NCBI RefSeq assembly: GCF_007859855.1
Contig: NZ_SJPK01000011.1
Coordinates: 62,001 to 126,000 of the forward strand
Direction: 5' to 3'
Source: Allorhodopirellula solitaria
GTDB lineage: Bacteria; Planctomycetota; Planctomycetia; Pirellulales; Pirellulaceae
Length of the DNA stretch: 64,000 nucleotides
Both the position numbers and the translations under genes were made by a program. The number at the start of each line of letters is the position of its first letter. The stretch's first letter is position 1. The notes below the pieces were generated by a model. That model saw only the letters and a list, made by a program, of their open reading frames with translations, had not been told where the DNA came from and did no database searches. Below, piece after piece: positions 9,597 through 18,151 of this stretch.

Positions 9597-9926
9597 TCAT
9601 TCGTCTTTGTGTTGAAACCGGCCCGGTGGGCTGGTTGCTTCGATCGCTACGATCGTTTCGATAATGCGGTAATGATGTTTCGCCCCGGCGGGGACTAACC
9701 ACGAATCGCCCGGATTGAGCGTCGCACACTGGCCGTTGATCTCAATCTCCATCTGGCCACTGATCAGATAACCGACCGTTTCGTAGTCTCGGCAGGATGA
9801 TTGGCAGGCATTGCCAGGCTCTTCGTCCCAACGCCTCAGGTCCACGTTCTTACCCGTCACGAGGTAGCCCTGCCCCATGTCACCGATGCTAGCATCGCCT
9901 GCGTTGATTACCTGCGGAATATCCAT
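9597..9926 (-). CDS. Small cupin-domain protein
   Basis: 109 aa, a single cupin barrel: VGYLISGQMEIEINGQ (first motif region) and LNPGDSWLVPAGAKHHYRI (second motif with PGD and HHY). No fused DNA-binding domain. Single-domain cupins of this size serve as metal-dependent enzymes or small-molecule binders; nothing here decides the substrate. Four residues DEEPGNACQSSC before the barrel include two cysteines. It converges on the DUF1501 gene and lies 220 bp downstream of the yciH gene on the same strand. Confidence 0.85.
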   Translation of the reverse strand: MDIPQVINAGDASIGDMGQGYLVTGKNVDLRRWDEEPGNACQSSCRDYETVGYLISGQMEIEINGQCATLNPGDSWLVPAGAKHHYRIIETIVAIEATSPPGRFQHKDE

Positions 9927-10147
9927 GTCATGAATCTCTAAATGGGAACGCGAAAGTGGCTATTCGAGCGCGGTGGCAGTGCTTCCAAATGGAGCATTTG
10001 CTGCCACTCTGCGGTGTGACAGGCACAGAAATCATGCCACCGAAATCGATAAACGCGCCTTTCACACAGCTGTAGATATTATAGCAAACCCCATTCCGGC
10101 TGGCTCGACCGACAGCGACAGGAGACTGGCTATCGTTTTGGCGCCGA
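9927..10147. other. Intergenic, no gene seen
   Basis: Spacer between cupin and yciH. An 86-codon open frame crosses it and runs into yciH, but its composition is unlike a protein and it has no ribosome binding site, so I do not call it. Confidence 0.6.
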
Positions 10148-10531
10148 TTACCCAGAGACGCGGTAGCCGATCTTGGCCAGGCAATCACGGGCAGCCGCGG
10201 TGTGGTCGCCCTGGAGTTCGATCAGGTCGTCCTTGGGTTTGACAGTGCCCCCGGTCCCGCAGGCAGCCTGCAACTGCGAGAGCAATGCCGGCAGGTCGTT
10301 GCCGGCCGTGGTCAGACCCGTGATGACGGTTGCTGTCCGGCCCCCTTTGCGTTTCTCCGTGCGCAAGGTTGCGGTTTGTTTTTCCGGTGCAATGCGTTCC
10401 GAAGCAATCCGGCGACGCGTTTCGGCCGCCTCTTTTTCCGCAGGGGTACATGCACACTGCTCCTCGGGTTGCTCACAGAGGTCGCAGGTCGGCGGGATGT
10501 CGAAGGGGGTGCCAGCAAAAAGTCGGGACAT
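10148..10531 (-). CDS. yciH: SUI1/eIF1-like translation factor (YciH family)
   Basis: 127 aa. The C-terminal ~80 residues carry the SUI1 fold: EKRKGGRTATVITGL, then LQAACGTGGTVKPKDDLIELQGDH and a final LAKIGYRV. Bacterial YciH resembles eIF1 and can influence start-codon selection, but its cellular role is unsettled. The first ~30 residues contain a CDLCEQPEEQCAC cluster (four cysteines in two CxxC/CxC pairs), which looks like a small zinc-binding element added to the common core. It lies 4 bp downstream of topA on the same strand, so the two are very likely co-transcribed. Confidence 0.9.
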   Translation of the reverse strand: MSRLFAGTPFDIPPTCDLCEQPEEQCACTPAEKEAAETRRRIASERIAPEKQTATLRTEKRKGGRTATVITGLTTAGNDLPALLSQLQAACGTGGTVKPKDDLIELQGDHTAAARDCLAKIGYRVSG

Positions 10532-10535
10532 GAAA

Positions 10536-13265
10536 TTACTCCTTCTTGATGATCCCTTTTTTCTTCGCCGCTTTCTTTGCGGTTTTCTTCTTGGCTGCCT
10601 TCTTCTTAGCTGTCTTCTTTTTGGCAGCCTTTTTCTTCACTGCCTTCTTTTTCTTCTTCTTTTTCGACGGGCCCTTCGCGGCGCGTTCGGCGAGCAGATC
10701 GAGTGCCGTCTCGAAAGTGACTTCCTTGGCATCGGTCCCTCGGGGGATCGATGCGTTGGTTTCACCATCGGTGGCGTAGGGGCCAAATCGACCCTCGAGA
10801 ATCTTGACTTCTTGCTCGGTGACGGGGCTGTTCTTTTCGAACTTGACGATCGGCTCCTTGGGCGCGGCGCGGCCCCGCTTCTTGGGCTCCTTGAGCAGTT
10901 TGATCGCTTCGTCGAAGGTGACTTCGAGTGGCGAGACGCCTGCTGGCAAAGACCGTGTCTCCTTTTCGCATTTGACGTAGGGTCCGTAACGCCCGTCGTG
11001 CGCCATCACGGGCTCGTTGTTCTCAGGATTGTTGCCGAGGTTCCGAGGCAGGGTCAGCAGTTGGCAGGCAATTTCAAAGTTCACATCCTCGGGGTTGATA
11101 CTCCGAGGGATCGACTGGTTGCGTTTCTCTTCGTCGTCCTTCTCCCCGAGCTGGATGTACTGACCAAATCGGCCGGCTTTGATATAGACGTTCTTGCCGG
11201 TTTCCGGATGAACGCCGAGCGGCTCGTCTTCACGCGCCGCCGCGTCGAACAATTCCATTGCCTTTTCGAGGGACATCTCATCGGGTGGCGTGCCTTCGAG
11301 AATCGGAGCCTTCCGCTCGCCTTGCTCGAGGAACGGGCCGTACTTGCCGACGCGGACGAAGACCTCCTCCCGGTTTTCCCCCTGTTCAGGCGTACCGAGA
11401 GAAAACATTGCCGAGACCCGAGGGTCGATCTCTTCGATTTTTTCGGCAAGTCGTTTCTTCAATCCCACAGCGGCTTTGTGGTCAGCAGGAAACTCGATGT
11501 CCTCATCATCGCCGAAGTAGAAGCCTTTCAGGTACGCCAACGACTCAGCTTCCTGGCGGCTGATCGTGTCGAGGAAGTCTTCCATTTGGGCGGTGAAGTC
11601 GTAGTCGACTAAGGGCTCGAAATGAGTCTCCATCAAGCGAATCACACTGAACGCAGTCCAGCTCGGCACCAACGCGCTGCCTTTTTTATAGACGTAATCG
11701 CGTTTTTGGATGGTGTCGATGATCGATGCGTAGGTACTTGGCCGGCCGATCCCCTTCTCTTCGAGCGTGCGGGTCAGTGAGGCTTCGCTGAACCGAGCCG
11801 GCGGCTGAGTGGTGTGACTCTTGGGGTCCATCTCGGCGACGCCGAGCGGATCGTTTTCGGAAACCGAGGGAAGCAGCCGCTCTTTGTCGGCCAGCTCGGC
11901 TTCGGGATCGTCACTGCCCTCGACATAGGCTCGCAAGAACCCCTCGAACAGGATGCTGGTCCCCGACGCGGTAAAGGTGCATTCGCCACCACTCACCGTG
12001 ACGCTGATACGTTGCTTTTTGGCATCAGCCATCTGGCAGGCAACGGTTCGTTTCCAGATCAGCTCGAACAACCGAAACTGGTCACTATCGAGTTCGCCCT
12101 GGACGGCCGAGGGCACACGAAACGGCGTACCTGCCGGCCGGATCGCCTCGTGGGCCTCCTGTGCATTTTTGACTTTGCCTTGATACGTCCGCACGCTCTC
12201 GTGCAGGAACTTGTCACCGTACTCGCTGCGTACCAGGTCGCGAGCGGCATTGACCGCTTCGGTCGACAGGGTTGTCGAGTCGGTCCGCATGTACGTGATG
12301 TAGCCATTCTCATAGAGTCGCTGGGCCGCCTGCATGCAGCGACGTGCGGTCATGCCGAGTTTGCGGTTGGCTTCCTGTTGCAGCGTGCTCGTCGTGAAGG
12401 GGGCTTTGGGGCGTTCGACAAAGGGCTTGACCTCCACCTTGGTGACCTGAAACTCACCGCTTCGCAGCCGCTCGGCCAGCTCCTTGGATTCGGCCTCATC
12501 CATCTGCAGAAGCTGCGTGTTGATCAATTTTCCCGTGTCGGGATCAAAGTCCTTGCCCGATGGGATTTTTCGCCCCGATACGGTACTGAGCGTGGCCGGC
12601 AATGAATCGCCGTTGGCGGTCGTGAAAATCGCTTCGAGGTCCCAGTACGTCGCGTTATGAAAAGCGATCCGCTCGCGTTCACGCTGCACGATCAGCCGCA
12701 CCGCGACGCTCTGCACGCGGCCTGCCGAGAGCCCGCGGCCAACTTTCCGCCACAGCAGTTGCGAGACGTCATAGCCGTAGAGCCGGTCAAGAATTCGGCG
12801 AGTTTCTTGAGCGCGAACCAAGCCATCGTCAATCTCACGGGGCGTGTCGAGCGCGTGCTGGATCGCATCCTTGGTGATTTCGTGGAAGACGAGCCGGTGG
12901 ACTGGCACGGTCGGCTTGAGTAGCTCGAAGAGGTGCCAACTGATCGCTTCTCCCTCACGATCCTCGTCCGTCGCGAGATAGAGGCTGTCGGCATCTTTGA
13001 GTGCGTCTTTGAGCTTGTCGACCTGCTTCTTTTTGTCAGCGGGGACGATGTAAACAGGCTCAAAATCCTTCTCGACGTTCACGCCGAGATAGGCCCACGG
13101 CTCTTTTTTGTATTTTTTGGGGATGTCCTTCGTGCCCCCCGGCAAATCGCGGACGTGTCCCACGCTGGCTTCGACCTGGTATCCACTGCCGAGAAACTTC
13201 GAGATGGTGCGGGCTTTGGCGGGTGATTCGACGATCACCAAACTTTTGCTGGTCGGTTTAGCCAT
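10536..13265 (-). CDS. topA: DNA topoisomerase I with lysine/alanine-rich tail
   Basis: Relaxes negatively supercoiled DNA (type IA). Seen: Toprim start LVIVESPAKARTISKFLG at residues ~9-26, acidic TDEDREGEAISWHLFE at ~118-133, the active-site region YITYMRTDSTTLS with the catalytic Tyr near residue 323, and IGRPSTYASIIDTI at ~490. The C-terminal third holds several topoisomerase C-terminal repeats (FGPYATDGETNASIPRG, YGPYVKCEKETRSLPAG) in place of the tetracysteine zinc ribbons known from E. coli TopA; I see no CxxC pairs. The last ~45 residues, about 865-909, are almost only Lys and Ala (KKKKKK, AAKKKTAKKK), like a histone H1/Hc1 tail, and likely bind DNA nonspecifically. 909 aa. Upstream of yciH. 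Confidence 0.97.
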   Translation of the reverse strand: MAKPTSKSLVIVESPAKARTISKFLGSGYQVEASVGHVRDLPGGTKDIPKKYKKEPWAYLGVNVEKDFEPVYIVPADKKKQVDKLKDALKDADSLYLATDEDREGEAISWHLFELLKPTVPVHRLVFHEITKDAIQHALDTPREIDDGLVRAQETRRILDRLYGYDVSQLLWRKVGRGLSAGRVQSVAVRLIVQRERERIAFHNATYWDLEAIFTTANGDSLPATLSTVSGRKIPSGKDFDPDTGKLINTQLLQMDEAESKELAERLRSGEFQVTKVEVKPFVERPKAPFTTSTLQQEANRKLGMTARRCMQAAQRLYENGYITYMRTDSTTLSTEAVNAARDLVRSEYGDKFLHESVRTYQGKVKNAQEAHEAIRPAGTPFRVPSAVQGELDSDQFRLFELIWKRTVACQMADAKKQRISVTVSGGECTFTASGTSILFEGFLRAYVEGSDDPEAELADKERLLPSVSENDPLGVAEMDPKSHTTQPPARFSEASLTRTLEEKGIGRPSTYASIIDTIQKRDYVYKKGSALVPSWTAFSVIRLMETHFEPLVDYDFTAQMEDFLDTISRQEAESLAYLKGFYFGDDEDIEFPADHKAAVGLKKRLAEKIEEIDPRVSAMFSLGTPEQGENREEVFVRVGKYGPFLEQGERKAPILEGTPPDEMSLEKAMELFDAAAREDEPLGVHPETGKNVYIKAGRFGQYIQLGEKDDEEKRNQSIPRSINPEDVNFEIACQLLTLPRNLGNNPENNEPVMAHDGRYGPYVKCEKETRSLPAGVSPLEVTFDEAIKLLKEPKKRGRAAPKEPIVKFEKNSPVTEQEVKILEGRFGPYATDGETNASIPRGTDAKEVTFETALDLLAERAAKGPSKKKKKKKAVKKKAAKKKTAKKKAAKKKTAKKAAKKKGIIKKE

Positions 13266-13462
13266 GAACGGGCGGGGCGTAAGAGTGAGGAAAACAGCGT
13301 TGAATCTCGGACGCGAATGTTGGCGTTGTGACGGAATCGGCGCCAGCCGTCAACATGAGCTAACGTAGCTGACGTCGCCAGAGAGTCGGTTTTTACTAAA
13401 ATCGCTATGTTATCAGGGTATCGCACCTTACTCTGGAGTGAAGGCCGAGCGTCCGCGAACAA

Positions 13463-13490
13463 CCGTAGCTGACGCTGCGCTGAACTACGG
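13463..13490. repeat. Inverted repeat upstream of topA
   Basis: CCGTAG and CTACGG enclose a 16-nt loop, followed on the plus strand by CTATTTT. It could end transcription on the plus strand or be a chance palindrome. The 290-bp spacer 13266-13555 between bpt and topA shows no other gene. Confidence 0.3.
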
Positions 13491-13555
13491 CTATTTTCTA
13501 TCGTCCCTGTCGCGATACTTGTGGGCAACCAACAGGCAAGGCCCGCACATTCCAG

Positions 13556-14320
13556 TCACGAGGCGGGAGGCTGGCCATCAGGGATTTGCTGCCACTGGCC
13601 ATCGATGAGCCGTTGCTGGGGAACAAATCGTGCTTTGTAGTTCAGGTGCGCATTGCTGCTGACGTACAAACCGAGGTACACCCACTTTCTCTCGTGTTCG
13701 AGCGCCCACTCGATCTGTTTCAACACGCCGAGGGTGCCGGGGCTGTACCGCGCCGCGGCTGGATCGAAGTGAGTGTACACCGCGCTCACGCTCGTCCGCC
13801 CCACATCCATGATCGAGATGCCGATTAACTGATCCCGCCTGCGCATCTCCAGTTCCAACGTGGGCCAGCAGGAGTCGGTCAAGAATGCGCGATAGTCTGC
13901 GGCATCGATCGGCGGGTTTTTGCCTAGATCGCGGCCGAGGCGATGGGCGTTGTAGAGTCGGACACGCTGCTCATCGACCCGCGGTGTTTGCCAGGTCAAC
14001 GTGAGCTCCTTTTCGGCCCGGCGGAGCACCCGTTTCAACGAACCGCTCATGCGAAACGTGCCGGCATTGACCCGGGTCGGCTCGCATGCATGACAGGGGG
14101 CGCAGCGGGTGAAATACAGCATCGCTCCGCTGCGGCGAAAACCACCCTCGAGCAACCGGTCGACATCGTCACCGTCGAGGGGCGTGGTGGGATAGAGCAG
14201 CGGCATTCGCGCCGTCATTGAGTCGATATAGGGACACGGCGTGGGCGCGTCTTGAACTTCGATCAACCGGTCGCGTACCGGGAGAGCTTGGAACGGGAAC
14301 TCGTCGGCAGGACGTGACAT
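13556..14320 (-). CDS. bpt: Aspartate/glutamate leucyltransferase (arginyltransferase family)
   Basis: Transfers an aminoacyl group, Leu in bacterial Bpt, from tRNA to proteins with acidic N-termini, feeding them to ClpS/ClpAP degradation (N-degron pathway). Seen: PCPYIDSMTARMPLLYP at the N-terminus, the cysteine motif RCAPCHACEPTRV around residues 63-75 (conserved CxxC..C in the ATE family), and C-terminal IDVG-like GISIMDVGRTSVSAVYTHFDP and YLGLYVSSNAHLNYKARF. Length 254 aa is normal for Bpt. ATG 14320 begins 4 bp after the ABC ATPase stop; the open frame extends to 14488, but that part overlaps the ATPase gene. ATE-type specificity cannot be excluded from sequence alone. No clpS is visible in the window. 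Confidence 0.88.
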   Translation of the reverse strand: MSRPADEFPFQALPVRDRLIEVQDAPTPCPYIDSMTARMPLLYPTTPLDGDDVDRLLEGGFRRSGAMLYFTRCAPCHACEPTRVNAGTFRMSGSLKRVLRRAEKELTLTWQTPRVDEQRVRLYNAHRLGRDLGKNPPIDAADYRAFLTDSCWPTLELEMRRRDQLIGISIMDVGRTSVSAVYTHFDPAAARYSPGTLGVLKQIEWALEHERKWVYLGLYVSSNAHLNYKARFVPQQRLIDGQWQQIPDGQPPAS

Positions 14321-14324
14321 CGCG

Positions 14325-15311
14325 TTATTGCACCAATCCCTCAGTGACTTGCAGGAAGACGTCCTCGAGACTCTTTCGGTGCGAGGCCACTTCTGCGACG
14401 GCGAAGCCACGTTCGACCAGCCACACGACCAATTCGGATTGGTCGCGCACGTCGCCGGCGAACCCAAACCGCAGCAATTCACCATCAACGATCGGCTCGC
14501 CGAGCAAATGCGAGGGCGCGGCGCCGGTATCGGATTCCTGCTGCGCCGCGACGAGTTGGGCGGCCGCGTCGGCTGCTCGGTCGAGAATTCGTACGGTCAG
14601 TTCTCGCGTCTGGTTTCGCTGCTGTTGAATTTCATCGACGCTGCCGGTGGCCAGTAGCTGGCCCTGCTCGATAATCCCGACGGCGTCGCACATCTCAGCG
14701 AGTTCAGTCAAGATATGGCTGCTGATCAGAATTGTTTTCCCCCGATCGGCCAATTCACGGATCATCTTGCGGAGCTGAATGCGAGCGCGGGGATCGAGGC
14801 CTGCGGCGGGCTCATCGAGGATCATCACCGCCGGGTCATGCACCAGTGCTCGGCCCAGGCACAAACGCTGCTTCATGCCTTTGGACAACCCACGGATCGG
14901 CTTGTCTTTCATCCCGATGGTGCCGGTAAACTCCAATACCCATCTCAGCCGCCTCGTTCGCTCGCGACCAATCAAGCCATAGGCTCGCGCGAAGAAATCG
15001 AGATACTCCTCGCAGTTGACGTCGCGATAGGTACCGAACGAATCAGGCATGAATCCCAGCCGGCGGCGCACCAATTCAGGGTCATTGATCACCGAGAAGC
15101 CATCGACAAACGCATCGCCGTAACTGGGGAGGTCGAGCGTGGCTAAGATTCGCATCGACGTCGTCTTGCCCGCGCCGTTGGGGCCGATGTATCCGAACAC
15201 GTGGCCGCGGGCCACGCTGAAGGAAATGTCGTGAACCGCTTTCGTCTTGCCGAAATAACGATAGACGCGGCGCAGTTCGATGCAATCGCTACCGCTGGTA
15301 TGCACGTTCAT
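14325..15311 (-). CDS. ABC transporter ATP-binding protein (ABC-2 type)
   Basis: 328 aa. Walker A GPNGAGKTT at ~40-48, Q-loop region, signature RGLSKGMKQRLCLGRAL at ~140-156, Walker B VMILDEPAAGLDP at ~162-174, switch His in SSHILTELAE. After residue ~230 there is a C-terminal extension with ELTVRILDRAADAAAQL and a final VERGFAVAEVASHRKSLEDVFLQVT, the typical end of ABC-2 exporter/GldA-like ATPases. The start overlaps the stop of the 809-aa membrane protein as ATGA, and bpt follows 4 bp downstream. No canonical ABC-2 permease is adjacent, so the membrane partner is uncertain: perhaps the 809-aa protein with its two membrane spans, or a permease elsewhere. Confidence 0.93.
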   Translation of the reverse strand: MNVHTSGSDCIELRRVYRYFGKTKAVHDISFSVARGHVFGYIGPNGAGKTTSMRILATLDLPSYGDAFVDGFSVINDPELVRRRLGFMPDSFGTYRDVNCEEYLDFFARAYGLIGRERTRRLRWVLEFTGTIGMKDKPIRGLSKGMKQRLCLGRALVHDPAVMILDEPAAGLDPRARIQLRKMIRELADRGKTILISSHILTELAEMCDAVGIIEQGQLLATGSVDEIQQQRNQTRELTVRILDRAADAAAQLVAAQQESDTGAAPSHLLGEPIVDGELLRFGFAGDVRDQSELVVWLVERGFAVAEVASHRKSLEDVFLQVTEGLVQ

Positions 15312-17737
15312 GGCAACGTTCCAAACACATAATGGATGCTGGCGGTGGGCTGAGCGTCCGGGATCGCGACCGCGTCGGCCGTGAGATCGGTGAGTCCGAG
15401 AAAGCTATTCGCGGGGAGATCTGATTGTAGCTGCATCCGCTGTTGCAGCTCGAATTCAAAGGCTCCTTCGGTTGGCTTGACCGTGCTTTGGAGCGTCGAT
15501 AGTTGCCGAGCGAGCAAATCGGTCGTGTTATTTCGGCGATTCACGTTCCGCTGGCCAGTGCCCTGGTTCTGGCCAATGATACTACTGACCAGCCACTGGC
15601 GTTTGTACATCTCGCCCATGCGAGTCGAAGCGTCCTCGCGGCTGATCCGCGTCGCCGTGGCGGACTGCCCGGCAGCAAGCTCGTCTACGAAGAAATAGCG
15701 TTTTTGGGCGTCGCAGATGATCAGTTCCTGCAAGGGCGACGACAGCTCGCTCGAGACCCGGATCGACTTCGGTCCTATGATCGGCGCCCCATCCTCGAGC
15801 TGGGCATCCGAGTTAGACGAGGCGTCGTTGCCCGCAATCGCGTCGATACGGATCCGCCCCCATTGGTGACTCGGTCGATGAACGACGAATTGTTTCTGCT
15901 GGCGGCTGGGGAGAAACTCGCGGCTCAGGCGGAGGGCTTCGGCGGTCGCCGTGACCAGACCCCGCGATTCAAAGCGATCATCAAGGCGCGCTTCCCAGCC
16001 TCGATTTTGGTTATCGGGATATAGGGTCACCTCCGCATCGGGTGCGAAGGTCAATCCTTCGGCAGGGCGAATGCCCGCGAAATAGGTGCTCCGGGTTCGC
16101 GTGAACGCATCGCCCGTCGCGCCGTCGACCCAGGTGATCTGACGGCTCCGCACCCTCGTTCCAAAACCGTCCGAGATGACGCCATAGCCGAGCATGGCTC
16201 CCGTCGTGGCCAGTGCGAGTACAGGAGCGATGGCAAACATCAGATAGCTGCGTCCGGCTTTGGCGGTTTTTCGATATGCCACCGGGCCCACCAGGATCAC
16301 GAACAGGCCGAGTAACCCCATGAACGTGTAAACCGGTGGCTGGGCCACGCCAGGGATCACCCACTGAAAAAAACGTTGGCTGCCGAGGATCGGTTCAACA
16401 CCGCTGCGGGTCAGCCGATGTCGGTGCCAGCTCATCAGATCGATCACCGCGGCCCACTGCAGGATCTGCACAGGCTCCTCATCGGGTTGATCACCGAGAT
16501 AAATCACGCTCCCTGCCATGGCTTCTTTTTGCCGCACGCCTGAGGCCGAAGTCGCTAGAGTTATCGGATAGTCTTGGATCGATTGCCGGATCATTTTTGC
16601 CGCTTTCGGAAACCAATCCTGCCAGGCTTGGATGTTTTCGGCGCTAAAGTCAAAGAAGCGGTTTTGGCTAGCGAAAGTCTGTTCGTTCATCGTGGCGTAG
16701 GCATCGAGCTTGCCCGTGTCCACCTGCTGAATCATCTCGCGGAGGGAATCCACTGCGGGGCGCGTCCCAGTGTTCGCTATTGCCTTCCCCGTCGCTGTAC
16801 TTCCTGTTGCTGCAGTGTCGAAACTGGGCGACGCGTCTCGGACGATGAGCACGCCGCCAGCATGAACCCAGTCTCGAATTGCAATCGCTGAGGGCGAATC
16901 GGACGAAGCCAACCTTTCCCAGTCTGTGCGATGAACCATGACGGCATCAAAACCACGCAGCGCCCGCCAATCCAACGGCATCTGGTCTATCGACCGATTG
17001 ACCACGGATGGTCCCGAGTTTTCGTTGATCCCTGTTTGGACCATCTCTTCCCACTGTTGCGGCGTCGCGGCGACTTGAAAAGGTTGAGGGTTATTAAAAA
17101 GAGACAACAGCTGCATCGATTTCAAACGAATCGATTCATCTGCGTCCGATTCGACCCACAATACTTTCCACGCATTCTGTTGGGACTCATTGTAGTAGAT
17201 CGCGTACTCAGGGTCAGCGATTGGTTGTCCGATGGTGGCTTCACCACCAGGAACCTGGCGGCCGTCTTGGCGCAACTCCACACGGTAGAGATTGCCGAAT
17301 GAGCTCTTCGGGACGTGCCGCGCAAATTGGATTCGGTCGGTGCCCTCAGGGATGGTCAACGGCAAGGAAACGCGGGCACTCGATTGAGGTGGTGAATGGC
17401 CTGCCGCGATCGGCCTCAACCGCAGTTCCAGAACCTGCTCCGCAGTGGTGGGGCCGCCGGTGGTCGCGAACTCCACCTCCACCCGCATGGTGTCGGCGGT
17501 GGCATGAGAGGAAGTCCGTACGCGTAAGGTCCAACCGAGCGAGTTGCGCGAGCCCATCGGAAGCCGAACGGTCTGCCCGATCGTGTCGTCGAGGAAACGA
17601 GGAACCTCGCTCGCTGGGTCGTCCTGACTCCAGGCGGCAACGGGCGTGCTTGCGTGCGCGATCACCGCCAACATCAACAGGCCGGTCGTTCCGAGCGGGG
17701 ATGTGATTGCTCGACGGTGTGCGCCAGATGGAGGCAT
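15308..17737 (-). CDS. 809-aa membrane protein with GATase-like periplasmic part
   Basis: Not a named gene. N-terminal hydrophobic segment (TTGLLMLAVIAHASTPVAA) looks like a signal peptide. Residues ~190-430 contain a segment resembling the class I glutamine-amidotransferase fold that occurs in GldG-like and BatA-like proteins (AWKVLWVESD, GFDAVMVHRTDWERL, IRDWVHAGGVLIVRD). Two membrane spans lie at ~466-487 (PVYTFMGLLGLFVILVGPVAY) and ~497-520 (LMFAIAPVLALATTGAMLGYG), followed by a large soluble C-terminal domain. Start ATG 17737 overlaps the stop of the small upstream gene as TGATG and the end overlaps the ABC ATPase, so it is translationally coupled at both ends. Inferred role: a periplasmic/membrane component of the ABC system. 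The open frame reaches 18124, but that would swallow the upstream gene. Confidence 0.85.
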   Translation of the reverse strand: MPPSGAHRRAITSPLGTTGLLMLAVIAHASTPVAAWSQDDPASEVPRFLDDTIGQTVRLPMGSRNSLGWTLRVRTSSHATADTMRVEVEFATTGGPTTAEQVLELRLRPIAAGHSPPQSSARVSLPLTIPEGTDRIQFARHVPKSSFGNLYRVELRQDGRQVPGGEATIGQPIADPEYAIYYNESQQNAWKVLWVESDADESIRLKSMQLLSLFNNPQPFQVAATPQQWEEMVQTGINENSGPSVVNRSIDQMPLDWRALRGFDAVMVHRTDWERLASSDSPSAIAIRDWVHAGGVLIVRDASPSFDTAATGSTATGKAIANTGTRPAVDSLREMIQQVDTGKLDAYATMNEQTFASQNRFFDFSAENIQAWQDWFPKAAKMIRQSIQDYPITLATSASGVRQKEAMAGSVIYLGDQPDEEPVQILQWAAVIDLMSWHRHRLTRSGVEPILGSQRFFQWVIPGVAQPPVYTFMGLLGLFVILVGPVAYRKTAKAGRSYLMFAIAPVLALATTGAMLGYGVISDGFGTRVRSRQITWVDGATGDAFTRTRSTYFAGIRPAEGLTFAPDAEVTLYPDNQNRGWEARLDDRFESRGLVTATAEALRLSREFLPSRQQKQFVVHRPSHQWGRIRIDAIAGNDASSNSDAQLEDGAPIIGPKSIRVSSELSSPLQELIICDAQKRYFFVDELAAGQSATATRISREDASTRMGEMYKRQWLVSSIIGQNQGTGQRNVNRRNNTTDLLARQLSTLQSTVKPTEGAFEFELQQRMQLQSDLPANSFLGLTDLTADAVAIPDAQPTASIHYVFGTLP

Positions 17738-18090
17738 CACAGTTCCTGCTCGCGTGGTTTGAGGAGTTGAGGTGGCAGTTGATCTTTGGCGAAGGGGTTC
17801 CCTTCCCGCGTATTGTCGAACCTGCCAATCGCGAGCCGCGCCGTTAGCCATGCCAGTAAAAAGGCGCCCGCAGCAAGCAAAAAGAAGAGGCCCAGCAGAG
17901 CGATTGCTACCGTGACGGCTTTGGCAAACGTCGCCCCATCGCCCGCGGCCCGGGCAATCGCTGCGATCACGGCTGCTACAACCGTCCCGATCATCAGAGT
18001 GCGAAATGATATTCGCGGCAGCACCCGGCTGCGCACGACCGGCTCCATCGACGAGGGGGCCGATGAGGGCGAAGGAGTGGTCATGGGCAT
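17737..18090 (-). CDS. Small two-span membrane protein
   Basis: About 117 aa. Two hydrophobic segments: TLMIGTVVAAVIAAIARAA and AVTVAIALLGLFFLLAAGAFLLAWLTA, with a short charged tail (KDQLPPQLLKPREQEL) and a Pro/Ser-rich N-terminus. Starts ATG 18090 or 18084 are both possible and neither has a strong Shine-Dalgarno. It overlaps the 809-aa gene by one base and heads the four-gene group ending with bpt. No recognised family; conserved context suggests a subunit of the ABC-associated complex. Confidence 0.75.
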   Translation of the reverse strand: MPMTTPSPSSAPSSMEPVVRSRVLPRISFRTLMIGTVVAAVIAAIARAAGDGATFAKAVTVAIALLGLFFLLAAGAFLLAWLTARLAIGRFDNTREGNPFAKDQLPPQLLKPREQEL

Positions 18091-18151
18091 CAACGAGCTC
18101 GATGGATGGAATAGACGTTCTCACGACCGAGACGTAGCGGCCGGGCGAGCT

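Noticed and set aside
9928-10188. 86-codon minus-strand frame between cupin and yciH
   Set aside because: Overlaps yciH, no ribosome binding site, no protein-like pattern.
10173-11612. Long plus-strand open frame of 479 codons
   Set aside because: Antisense to yciH and topA; Leu/Phe-rich composition is an antisense artefact of the topA lysine-rich tail.
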